Shown here piece after piece: positions 45,232 through 52,352 of a stretch of 52,352 nucleotides of DNA. The DNA lies in the NCBI GenBank assembly GCA_913053235.1, contig CAJXFT010000004.1:1-52352 (forward strand). The letters are read 5' to 3'. The DNA comes from an uncultured Alphaproteobacteria bacterium. GTDB taxonomy: Bacteria; Pseudomonadota; Alphaproteobacteria; UBA828. Position numbers and translations under genes: made by a program. Each line of letters opens with the position of its first letter. Within the stretch, counting starts at the first letter, position 1. The notes beneath the pieces are model-generated. The model did not search any database. It was given only the letters and a program-made list of their open reading frames with translations, and was not told the DNA's origin.

Positions 45232-45258
45232 AATGCCGCCATCACTTGAGCGCGCGCC

Positions 45259-46026
45259 TTATTCGGCCGCCGCTTGTTTCTTGTCGGCCGAACCGTCGGT
45301 CGAGAAATGCGCGAACATGCCGGTGAAGCGTTTCTTCTCGGGCGGCCGGTAGGTCATGCGCTTGCTCGTCTTTTTGCCGAGCTCGACCAGCACTTCCGCC
45401 TGCTTGGTGGCGCATACCACGCCGTCGAGCACCGGCACGCCGAGCTCGTCTTCCAGTTCCTCGGCGAATTTGGCGAAACCGGCGCAGCCGAGACAAACCG
45501 CCTCGGCATCGTCCTCCTTGACCGAGCGGCGCACTTCGTCGCTCAGCTTGTCGAACGAGCCGACCGGGTCCTTCTCGATATCGAGCACATAAAGCGGTGT
45601 CGTGCGGATGGCGATGACTTTGTCCTGCATGCCGTAGCTGTGCACCAATTCCTCCAGCATGGTGCGCACGCGCGGCACCACCGAGACGATGGAGAAACGC
45701 GCCGCCAGCATGGCCGCGGTGTAGAAGGACGCCTCGGCGATGCCGATCACCGGCTTCTCCGTCATTTCGCGCGCCGCGTGGAGCGCCGGATCGCCGTAGC
45801 AGGCGATGACATAGGCGTCGATGTCTTCGTTCTCGCCCTTGCGCACCTCGTCGAGGACGCCGCAGGCGGCGACATATTCGTCATAATAGGATTCGATCGA
45901 GGTGGGGCCGAAATCGGGGCTGACATCGATGATTTCCGTACCCGGCCGCGCCACCGAGCGTGCCGCGTCGCCGATCCCCGCCGTCATTTCGAGCGTCGTG
46001 TTCGGGTTGATGACTTTGATCCTCAT
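45259..46026 (-). CDS. hyuE: Asp/Glu/hydantoin racemase family protein
   Basis: A 255-residue cofactor-independent racemase. MRIKVINPNTTLEMTAGIGD is typical of hydantoin/allantoin racemases. The two catalytic cysteines are Cys76 (VIACYGDPAL) and Cys181 (CLGCAGFAKF). The C-terminal 30 residues (KKTSKRMTYRPPEKKRFTGM) are longer than usual. AGGAG precedes the ATG at 46026. It follows hyuB by 25 bases and fits a role in racemising 5-substituted hydantoins so that the HyuA/HyuB hydrolase can use both forms. Allantoin racemase or another amide racemase is the alternative. Confidence 0.85.
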   Translation of the reverse strand: MRIKVINPNTTLEMTAGIGDAARSVARPGTEIIDVSPDFGPTSIESYYDEYVAACGVLDEVRKGENEDIDAYVIACYGDPALHAAREMTEKPVIGIAEASFYTAAMLAARFSIVSVVPRVRTMLEELVHSYGMQDKVIAIRTTPLYVLDIEKDPVGSFDKLSDEVRRSVKEDDAEAVCLGCAGFAKFAEELEDELGVPVLDGVVCATKQAEVLVELGKKTSKRMTYRPPEKKRFTGMFAHFSTDGSADKKQAAAE

Positions 46027-46051
46027 GGGTTGGCTCCTTTTACGTCTGCTG

Positions 46052-47845
46052 TCATTTCCCTGTGGCGCCGCGTCTCTCAGCCGTCGCCGCGGAATCGAGT
46101 TCCAGGGCCGGCGTGATGATGACGCCGTAATCGTCCTTCGCGCTCTGGACCGAAATATAACCGTCCAGCACGTCTTCCAAAACATCTCTTTCGGGGCGCG
46201 TCAGCGGATCGCCGTAGCCGCCGCCGCAGGTTCCGGTAAGGGCCAGCGATTCGCCGGCCTTGACCGCCCGGTTGGGCATCATCGACGGCAGGCCGGTGCG
46301 CCCGCCGGCGGTGTCGAGATAGTCGAGGCTGGCGGTATTGCCCTCGGCGCCGCCGTCGAATCCCCAGGGCGCGAATTTATGGCCGTCGCCCTCGATCGAG
46401 ATGAAGCTGTCTTCGAGGAATTCGACCTCGCGGATCGAGCCGATACCGCCGCGCCAGCGCCCGGCGGCGGCGGCGTCGTCGCGCAGCTCGTAGCGCGTCA
46501 CCCGGAGAGGCGTGTGCGATTCGATATCCTCGATCGGATTGTTGCGCGTGTTGGCGTAGAGCGTGTCGACCGCGTCCATGCCGTCCTTGCCGTAGCGTCC
46601 GCCATAGCTGCCTTCATGGATTTCCATATGCACCCAATGCTGCTCGCCCTTGATGCCGCTGAAAGCCACCACCTTGAGGTTGCCGACGCCGGCGCCGACC
46701 TTTGTCGGCACCGCTTCGCTGAGCGCCTTCATCATCGTGTCGGCGACGATATTGCCGGGCGTGGCGCGGGCGATGGTGGGGGCGGGAAAAATCGGATTGG
46801 CCAGGCAGCCCTCGGGCGCGACGATCTTGATCGGCCGCACCAGGCCGGAATTCTGCGGAATGCTGCCATAGACCGCGCTGTCGAGGAGGATCGAGCGCAG
46901 CGTCAGCCAGATCGCACAATCCACCGTGCCTTCGAGCGGCATATTGATCGGCCGGTCGTTGCATTGGTCCGCCGTGCCGCTCAGATCGACGGTCAAATCG
47001 CTGCCCGCCACGGTGACGGTGACGGCGATCCGGAAATCGCGCCGCCGGGGGTCATCGAGGAAGCCGTCAATGTGGCCGATGGCGCTGTAGCTGCCGTCCG
47101 GCAGCGCTTCGATGGCCTGGCGCATGAGGCGTTCGGAATAATCCATCAAGGCGTCCGAGGCCGCTTGCACGGTTTCGAGGTCGTAGCGTTCGATCAATTC
47201 CAAAAAGCGCTCGGCGCCGATACGCGAGGCCGCCACCTGGGCCTCCATGTCGCCGACCACGAGGTCGGAGGCGCGGATGTTGTCGCGCAATATGTACCAC
47301 AGCGCCTCGTTCCTGACGCCCCGGTCATAGGCCTTCAACGCCTTGAATTGCAGCCCTTCCGCATAGGCGTCCATGGCGTCGACGATGCCGCAACTGCCGG
47401 GGCTGAGGGCGCCGATATCGAGGTGATGCGCGGTGGTCACCGAATAGCCGACCAATTTTTCGCCGCCCAAGAAGACCGGCACGATGAAGGCGACGTCGGG
47501 GCCGTGGCTGGCGCCGTGATAGGCCGAGTTGTGGATGATCACATCGCCCGGGCGCAGCACGTCGCCGCGCTCCTCGAACAATCGATGCATGCCCTTGACA
47601 TAGCCCGGGATGGGGCCGCTTTGCAGCGGCGTGCTCTGCTTCGATTCGCACAATTGGCGGCCCTGTACGTCGATGATGGCGGCGCCGAAATCCTCCGATT
47701 CGCGGATGATGCTCGAATAGGACATGCGCATCAGCTTGTAGCCCATCTCGACCGCGATATTCTCCAGCGCGCCCTGGATGACATTGGCGGTGACGGGATC
47801 GATGGGCCGCAGATTGGAGCGGTCTTGACTGCCATTTCCGGACAT
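46052..47845 (-). CDS. hyuB: Hydantoinase B/oxoprolinase family subunit
   Basis: A 597-residue protein of the HyuB/5-oxoprolinase C-terminal family. It begins with a DPVTANVIQGALENIAVEMG segment and contains YSSIIRESEDFGAAIIDVQG, GDVIIHNSAYHGASHGPDVA and HHLDIGALSPGSCG, whose His/Asp residues bind metal in relatives. Near the end, GRWRGGIGSIREVEF and GTCGGGYGDPLTRPERD are family marks. With HyuA it forms an ATP-dependent amidohydrolase or carboxylase acting on hydantoins, 5-oxoproline, or ketones such as acetophenone. It starts 5 bases after hyuA and ends 25 bases before the racemase. Confidence 0.9.
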   Translation of the reverse strand: MSGNGSQDRSNLRPIDPVTANVIQGALENIAVEMGYKLMRMSYSSIIRESEDFGAAIIDVQGRQLCESKQSTPLQSGPIPGYVKGMHRLFEERGDVLRPGDVIIHNSAYHGASHGPDVAFIVPVFLGGEKLVGYSVTTAHHLDIGALSPGSCGIVDAMDAYAEGLQFKALKAYDRGVRNEALWYILRDNIRASDLVVGDMEAQVAASRIGAERFLELIERYDLETVQAASDALMDYSERLMRQAIEALPDGSYSAIGHIDGFLDDPRRRDFRIAVTVTVAGSDLTVDLSGTADQCNDRPINMPLEGTVDCAIWLTLRSILLDSAVYGSIPQNSGLVRPIKIVAPEGCLANPIFPAPTIARATPGNIVADTMMKALSEAVPTKVGAGVGNLKVVAFSGIKGEQHWVHMEIHEGSYGGRYGKDGMDAVDTLYANTRNNPIEDIESHTPLRVTRYELRDDAAAAGRWRGGIGSIREVEFLEDSFISIEGDGHKFAPWGFDGGAEGNTASLDYLDTAGGRTGLPSMMPNRAVKAGESLALTGTCGGGYGDPLTRPERDVLEDVLDGYISVQSAKDDYGVIITPALELDSAATAERRGATGK

Positions 47846-47850
47846 CTCAT

Positions 47851-49920
47851 TCAGCCTTTCGTGAGTATCAAATTGGCGCCCTTGTCCAGGCTGGCGGTCC
47901 AGCCGGGCGGCACCACGGTGGTGGTGTCTTTTTGCAGGATCACCGCCGGCCCGTCGAAGGCGGCCTCGGGCGGCAGTTTAGCACGGTTGTAGAATTTCGT
48001 TTGCAGCCGTTGCAGGGCGCCGTCGACGCGGAACACCGACATCGCCGTTTTCACTTGCGCCGCGGCGAGCGATTCTCCGACCGGCTCGGGCGGGTTGGCG
48101 ATCTTCGGCATCTTGCCGATGCCGGTGAGGCGGATATTGACGATCTCGATCGGGCTGTCGGCGAAAAAATGCCCGTATTCCTGTTCGTGCAGTTCGTGGA
48201 ACGCCTGCCACACTTGCTCGAGCGCCGCACCGTCGAGGGTGCCCGGCGGCACCGCGACGCGCAGCTCGTAGCCCTGGCCGACATAGCGGAGGTCGCCATA
48301 TCTGAGCTGTTCGACCTCTGCTTCGCTGAGCCCGTCGGAGGCGAACTGTTCGAGCAACTCCGAGCCGAGCGCCTCGAAGTCGCGGTTGATCTTGTCGAGA
48401 TCGACATTGCCCTTGACCTGGAACTCGGTCTTGATCTGATCGTATTTGAGGTCGGTGGTCAGGAGGCCGGCGGCCGAGGTGATGCCGGGATGGAGCGGCA
48501 CGACGACCTCGGGGATGCCCAACAGGTCGGCGACCTCGGCGCCGTGCAACGGCCCGGCGCCGCCGAAGGCGACCAGTGAAAAGCCGCGCGGGTCGATGCC
48601 CTTCTGCACCGTCTTGGCGCGGATGGCGTTGGCCATGTTGCTGTTCATGATGGTGAGCACGCCCTCGGCGGCTTCGAAGCGCTCGATGCCGAGGCGCTCG
48701 GCGAGGCCGTCGATGGCTTTCCCGGCGGCGCTTTCATCGAGCGCCATGCTGCCGCCGAGGAAATTGTCGGCATCGAGGCGGCCGAGGGCGAGATTGGCGT
48801 CGGTCACCGTCGGCGCTTCGCCGCCGCTGCCGTAACAGGCCGGGCCGGGGCGCGCGCCGGCGCTTTGCGGCCCGACCTTGAAGCCGCCGCCGGCATCGAC
48901 ATGGGCGATCGAGCCGCCGCCGGCGCCGATGGTGGCGATATCGATCATGGCGACGAGGATCGGATAGCCGCCGATCCAGGTATCGCGCGCCGTGGCTTCG
49001 CTGTACTGGCCGTCGATGACGATGCCGATATCGGCGCTGGTGCCGCCGACGTCGAAGGTGATGAGGCGGCTGCGCTCGGAAAGCGCGGCGGCCCAGGCGC
49101 CGCCCAAAACGCCCGCCGCCGGCCCGGACAACAACGTGACGACCGGCAGTTCCGCCACCGTTTGCGCCGTGGCGACGCCGCCGTTGGAGCCCATGATGTG
49201 TAATTCCGCGGCCAGTCCGGCCGCTTTGAGCTGGCCGTCGAAGCGCTGCACATAGGTGCGCACCTTGGGGCCGATAAAGGCATTCATGGCGGCGGTGGTA
49301 AAGCGCTCGAATTCGCGGAATTGTGGCGCCACACGTGCTGACGTGGCGACAAAGGCTTCCGGATATTCTTCCAGCACGATGTCGCGCGCGCGCTGCTCAT
49401 GCTTGGGTTCGAGATAGGAAAACAGGAAACAGATGGCGATGGATTCGACGCCGGCGGCCTTGAATTCGCGCGCCGCCCGGCGCACCGCTTCTTCGTCGAG
49501 CGCCACCAGCACCTCGCCCGAGGGCGGCGTCAGGCGCTCAGGCACGGTCTTGCGGTGGCGCCGGCGCACCAGCGGGCGCGCCTGCCAGGGAATGTCCTGC
49601 ATGATGGAATAATTCTCGGGCCTTTGATGGCGGCCGATATGGATGATATCGCGGTAGCCTTCGCTGGTGATCATGCCGGTCCGCGCGCCGTCATACTGGA
49701 GCACCGCGTTGGTGGCGATGGTGGTGCCGTGAAAGACATGGTCGACGGCGCCGGGGTCGATGCCGCCGCGCCGGCAAAGCTCAACGATGCCCTCGGTGGC
49801 GCCGATGCTGGGGTCCTCCGGCGTCGTCGGAACCTTATGAATTTCGGTCTCTTGGGTATCGCTATCGGTGATGATCAAGTCGGTAAAGGTGCCGCCGACA
49901 TCGACGCCAATCAGTTTCAT
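47851..49920 (-). CDS. hyuA: Hydantoinase A/oxoprolinase family subunit
   Basis: A 689-residue ATP-binding partner of Hyu[21 protein letters not shown] and later [19 protein letters not shown] are the phosphate-binding repeats of the ASKHA fold. Also seen are [60 protein letters not shown] and [20 protein letters not shown], all typical of HyuA/acetone-carboxylase-beta-like proteins. GGAAGAA precedes the ATG at 49920; the frame extends to 50001 without conservation. It is the first gene of the hyuA-hyuB-hyuE-purB-SDR run and diverges from the racemase-like gene at 50125 across 204 bases that hold no site I can name. Confidence 0.92.
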   Translation of the reverse strand: MKLIGVDVGGTFTDLIITDSDTQETEIHKVPTTPEDPSIGATEGIVELCRRGGIDPGAVDHVFHGTTIATNAVLQYDGARTGMITSEGYRDIIHIGRHQRPENYSIMQDIPWQARPLVRRRHRKTVPERLTPPSGEVLVALDEEAVRRAAREFKAAGVESIAICFLFSYLEPKHEQRARDIVLEEYPEAFVATSARVAPQFREFERFTTAAMNAFIGPKVRTYVQRFDGQLKAAGLAAELHIMGSNGGVATAQTVAELPVVTLLSGPAAGVLGGAWAAALSERSRLITFDVGGTSADIGIVIDGQYSEATARDTWIGGYPILVAMIDIATIGAGGGSIAHVDAGGGFKVGPQSAGARPGPACYGSGGEAPTVTDANLALGRLDADNFLGGSMALDESAAGKAIDGLAERLGIERFEAAEGVLTIMNSNMANAIRAKTVQKGIDPRGFSLVAFGGAGPLHGAEVADLLGIPEVVVPLHPGITSAAGLLTTDLKYDQIKTEFQVKGNVDLDKINRDFEALGSELLEQFASDGLSEAEVEQLRYGDLRYVGQGYELRVAVPPGTLDGAALEQVWQAFHELHEQEYGHFFADSPIEIVNIRLTGIGKMPKIANPPEPVGESLAAAQVKTAMSVFRVDGALQRLQTKFYNRAKLPPEAAFDGPAVILQKDTTTVVPPGWTASLDKGANLILTKG

Positions 49921-50124
49921 GAATTTCTTCCAATTGTCTCGTTTGGCGGGAGAAATCCTCCAGCGCGGGCGCAGTTTGGGACCCGCGTCTGGCCCCGTCA
50001 AGAACGCCGTTCATTCAGGGATAAATTGCCCATTCCGGCGTCCACGCTTTCCTGAGGGCGCGGAATGAGGCATCATGTCCGGACAAATTATTCGCCATCA
50101 ATCACACCATTCAGGGAGACCGTC

Positions 50125-50892
50125 ATGGCCAAAGTATTGGTAATCGTACCCTTCGCCCTCGATGCGGCGGGGATCGAAAATCGCCGCATGCAACTCGATT
50201 CGGTTACGCTCGGCCCGGATATCGAATTCGATTTTCGCGGCGTCAAGGCGGGCCCCGCAATTCTCGACTGCTATCACGATTATCTGCTCGGCGATATCGC
50301 CCTGTTCGAGGCGGCGATGAGCGCCCAGGACGACGGCTACGACGCCGTTTGCATCGACACCATGAGCGATTCCGGCATGAACGCCATGCGCTCGGTGCTC
50401 GACATCCCGGTGATCGGGCCGGGCCGCGCCTGCTATCTGATGGCGCTGATGATGGGCAACAAATTTTCCATCGTCACGCAGTGGGACGGCTGGATTCCGC
50501 TCTATAAGAAAACCGCGCAGGAATACGGCATGAACGACCGCCTCGTCTCGGTGCGCTCGATCAACGTCATGCCCGACGTCGCCAATTTGCTCGGCGGAAA
50601 AGAAGAGGTGGTGTTTCCCAAGCTCGTCGATTGCGCCACCCAATGTATCGAGGAGGACGGCGCCGAGGTGATCCTGCTGGGCTCCACCACCATGCATCAG
50701 GCGCATGGCCATATGGCCGAAAACCTGCCGGTGCCGGTGATCAATCCCGGCCCGCTGACCTACAAGATGGCGGAAATGTTCCTCGGATTGGGCCTCACCC
50801 ACAGCCGCAAGGCCTATCCCAAGCCGAGCGTTCCCAAGCCTTCGATGCTCAGCGACATGATGGACGCGGCGGCCAAGAGCGCCGACGCCTGA
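50125..50892 (+). CDS. Racemase-fold protein without catalytic cysteines
   Basis: A 255-residue protein aligning along its length with the racemase encoded at 45259-46026: PVIG, FSIV, YGM and the motif spacing all agree. The two cysteines that act as acid/base in Asp/Glu racemases are replaced by Thr79 (VCIDTMSDSGM) and Ser187 (ILLGSTTMHQ). The protein may bind a ligand without racemising it, catalyse a different isomerisation, or work as a partner of the hyu proteins. GGGAGA precedes the ATG at 50125. It diverges from hyuA, so both may share control. Asp/Glu racemase superfamily membership is firm; the function is not. Confidence 0.8.
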   Translation: MAKVLVIVPFALDAAGIENRRMQLDSVTLGPDIEFDFRGVKAGPAILDCYHDYLLGDIALFEAAMSAQDDGYDAVCIDTMSDSGMNAMRSVLDIPVIGPGRACYLMALMMGNKFSIVTQWDGWIPLYKKTAQEYGMNDRLVSVRSINVMPDVANLLGGKEEVVFPKLVDCATQCIEEDGAEVILLGSTTMHQAHGHMAENLPVPVINPGPLTYKMAEMFLGLGLTHSRKAYPKPSVPKPSMLSDMMDAAAKSADA

Positions 50893-50905
50893 ACATTTTT
50901 ATGGA

Positions 50906-50950
50906 AGCAAATGCGTCGTCGCAGGTGATCCCACCTGCTCGGGATTTGCT
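50906..50950. terminator. Two-part hairpin between convergent genes
   Basis: An inner 7-bp stem (GCAGGTG 50921-50927, CACCTGC 50932-50938) with a 4-base loop is enclosed by an outer 7-bp stem (AGCAAAT 50906-50912, ATTTGCT 50944-50950). It fills the gap between the convergent racemase-like gene and the secreted protein gene and probably ends both transcripts. Confidence 0.6.
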
Positions 50951-51535
50951 CTAATCCGGCGCTGCATCGCGGCGCAAATCGAGCGGCGGCTCGATGCAGA
51001 CGCCGGGGCCGTATTCGACCTTGTCCGAAGGCGGCTCGTAGCGCATGACGACCCAATTGGCCGGCGCGTCGCGGTCGACCAGGCTCACTCTCATTTCGGG
51101 AAAGTACCAGTCATACTGAACCGTTTTGTTCCAGTTCACATTGTGGCAGGTGTGCCAATAGCTGTGCGCCGGCCCGTAGGCCTCGGTAAAGGCCGCCAGG
51201 AAGGCGTCGAAATGTTCGGTGTGGCGGTTTTCGGTTTCGAAATTAAGCGCCGTGACGACCGCTTGGTCCGGCGCTTCGCAGAGCCAAATCGACCAATCCT
51301 CGTCGAGCAGGCGGATCGGAATGGCATGGCGCACATAGCATCCCGAGATCGAGGTTTTGGTTTGCTGAACCAAAACCGAACGGTCAAACAGCGCGATCGC
51401 CTCGCTGACGCTCATGCCCCAGCGTATGCCGCGCAATCCGGTCAGCGTTTGCTCGCCTTTTGCCGCCGCTTCGCCGGGTGCCATCGACAGCACGCACAAA
51501 GCCGCCGCCACGGAAATCAACGCCGCCCGCCTCAC
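50951..51535 (-). CDS. Secreted protein of unknown function
   Basis: A 194-residue protein I do not recognise. It has a signal peptide (MRRAALISVAAALCVLSMAP, then GEAAAKG). The mature part has four cysteines (SGCYVRH, IWLCEAP, WHTCHNV, GVCIEPP), suggesting two disulfides, and aromatic-rich strands. The segment LRGIRWGMSVSEAIALF resembles the opening of small periplasmic domains that start with 'IRWGMS'. Translation begins at a GTG (51535) overlapping the radC stop (GTGA), so it is coupled to radC. No catalytic motif is visible. Confidence 0.7.
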   Translation of the reverse strand: MRRAALISVAAALCVLSMAPGEAAAKGEQTLTGLRGIRWGMSVSEAIALFDRSVLVQQTKTSISGCYVRHAIPIRLLDEDWSIWLCEAPDQAVVTALNFETENRHTEHFDAFLAAFTEAYGPAHSYWHTCHNVNWNKTVQYDWYFPEMRVSLVDRDAPANWVVMRYEPPSDKVEYGPGVCIEPPLDLRRDAAPD

Positions 51536-52212
51536 AACAGGCCCATCGATTTGAAAGAACTGTGGCCGTTGCGGCTGATGATCAGATGGTCGTGCACGGA
51601 GATGCCCAATTTCATGCCGGCCTCGCACACCTCGACGGTCATTTCGATATCGGCGGGCGAGGGCGTCGCATCGCCGCTCGGATGATTGTGGACGAGAATT
51701 ATCGCCGAAGCGCTGAGCTCCAAGGCCCGCTTGATGACTTCGCGCGGATAAAGCGGCACGTGATTGACCGTGCCTTTCTGCTGGGTTTCGTCGGCGATCA
51801 GGGTGTTGTTGTTGTCGAGAAAGAGAACGTGGAATTGTTCGTTCATCTGGTGCGCCAAAGTCGCCTTGCAATAATCCAGGAGCGCCTTCCAGGTGGCGAT
51901 CACCGGGCGCCCCTGGTGCTGGTCGCGGAGCGTCTTCAGCGACACCGCCTCGGCCAGTTTGAGGGCGTGAACGACCGCCTTGCCGGCGCCTTCGACCTCG
52001 GCCAGGGCTCTGGGTTCGGCCGACAGAACGGCGCCGACGCTGCCGAAGCGCGCCAGCAGGCTCTTGGCCAGCGGTTTCACGTCGCCGCGCGGCAGGGCGC
52101 TGAAAAGCAACAGCTCGATCAATTCGTAATCGGCCAGGCCGTCGGCGCCGGTTTTGGCGAAGCGCTCCCTGAGGCGCTGCCGGTGGCCGGTATAATGCGC
52201 TTTTTCCGACAA
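51532..52212 (-). CDS. radC: RadC family protein (JAB/MPN domain)
   Basis: A 226-residue protein. A helix-hairpin-helix-like N-terminal part (about 1-95: LRERFAKTGADGLADYELIE, FGSVGAVLSAEP) precedes the JAB/JAMM domain (about 100-226). Metal-site residues are in ILVHNHPSGDATPSPADIEM: His175, His177 and Asp188 with Ser185. RadC was named for a supposed DNA-repair role that was later withdrawn; its true activity is unknown. It ends in an overlap with the secreted protein gene. The start lies 17 bases from the right-hand terminal repeat copy, so that repeat may carry or interrupt its leader. Confidence 0.92.
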   Translation of the reverse strand: MSEKAHYTGHRQRLRERFAKTGADGLADYELIELLLFSALPRGDVKPLAKSLLARFGSVGAVLSAEPRALAEVEGAGKAVVHALKLAEAVSLKTLRDQHQGRPVIATWKALLDYCKATLAHQMNEQFHVLFLDNNNTLIADETQQKGTVNHVPLYPREVIKRALELSASAIILVHNHPSGDATPSPADIEMTVEVCEAGMKLGISVHDHLIISRNGHSSFKSMGLL

Positions 52213-52229
52213 GATCAGTCAGCCTCGCA

Positions 52230-52352
52230 CTTATACCAAGGAGCGGTGATAATGACTCATAGGGACGGCTTGCCAAGGTTTTCGGCTAGGAGCGTGCGGC
52301 GTAGCGATGCGGCACATCGGAAGCCGCGCGCGACGCCGTCCGAAAGCCTTGG
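52230..52352 (-). repeat. Right copy of the 123-bp inverted repeat
   Basis: The reverse complement of 7-129 with 4 mismatches. Its gene-proximal end (CTTATACCAA) lies 17 bases upstream of radC, mirroring the left copy upstream of the CoA-transferase. The inner arm of its hairpin is at 52267-52285; the outer arm is cut by the end of the window, 6 bases short of the left copy. This supports a contig end inside a repeat. Confidence 0.85.

Noticed and set aside
45902-47992. 696-codon open frame antisense to hyuE and hyuB
   Set aside because: It crosses two well-supported genes and their intergenic gap and shows no recognisable family.
51536-52276. Upstream extension of the secreted protein gene through radC
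   Set aside because: It is the radC sequence in another frame; the GTG overlapping the radC stop puts a signal peptide at the N-terminus.

Overview
The window is a chromosomal segment of a high-GC alphaproteobacterium, probably near the Rhodospirillales. This is inferred from lineage-typical families: the cell-cycle regulators TrcR (DUF1013) and RcdA (DUF1465), DUF1192, the ATPase inhibitor zeta subunit (DUF1476), a class II DAHP synthase, and a purC-purS-purQ-purL-bolA-grxD block. I saw no tRNA, rRNA, CRISPR array, transposase or phage gene. The two ends carry the same 123-bp sequence in inverted orientation (7-129 and 52230-52352, 4 mismatches). The window therefore looks like a whole contig whose assembly stopped inside a dispersed, partly palindromic repeat.

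Layout. 138-9.8 kb: CoA-transferase, trcR, quinone oxidoreductase, DUF1192, an alanine-zipper lipoprotein facing an L,D-transpeptidase, rcdA, an OmpV/MipA-like outer-membrane protein, and the cysK-alaX-sseA sulfur/editing operon. 9.97-16.8 kb: dgcN-dgcA (D-glutamate metabolism), methylmalonyl-CoA mutase, a hemolysin III-type membrane protein and an Atm1-type ABC exporter. 17-20.2 kb: an MmyB-type regulator divergent from a small membrane protein and a truncated SRPBCC gene, then panE and a DUF882 peptidase. 20.3-32.8 kb: a long forward run of gabD, gor, class II DAHP synthase, pncB-type NAPRTase, nadE, gltX, cysS, a cimA homologue and trmJ. 32.8-36.3 kb: peroxiredoxin, rpsD, an alpha carbonic anhydrase, a DOPA-dioxygenase family protein, grxD and bolA. 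36.3-43 kb: purL-purQ-purS-purC, an NRDE protein, the zeta subunit, and a split ThDP decarboxylase pair. 43-50.9 kb: a reverse operon hyuA-hyuB-racemase-purB-SDR, with a second racemase-like gene divergent from hyuA. 51-52.2 kb: radC and a secreted protein.

How genes fit together. PurL, PurQ and PurS form the FGAM synthetase, and PurC and PurB act later in the same pathway. GrxD and BolA are a known Fe-S handling pair. NAPRTase makes the nicotinate mononucleotide that leads to the deamido-NAD used by NadE. CysK, AlaX and SseA link cysteine synthesis, Ala-tRNA proofreading and sulfur transfer. DgcN and DgcA would convert D-glutamate to N-acetyl-L-glutamate. HyuA, HyuB and a racemase form an ATP-dependent hydantoinase/oxoprolinase-type module.

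The most unusual observation is the citramalate synthase homologue at 30384-31976. It is full length and sits in the expected neighbourhood, but all three residues aligned to the Asp/His/His metal ligands are replaced (Ser15, Arg206, Leu208), so it should not work as a normal metal-dependent synthase. Other points of note are the second racemase-like protein lacking both catalytic cysteines, an Lpp-like lipoprotein ending in Arg-Lys opposite an L,D-transpeptidase, a deletion-type junction truncating an SRPBCC gene, and a His/Glu-rich tandem repeat in the carbonic anhydrase. All functional statements rest on reading motifs by eye; no database search was run.
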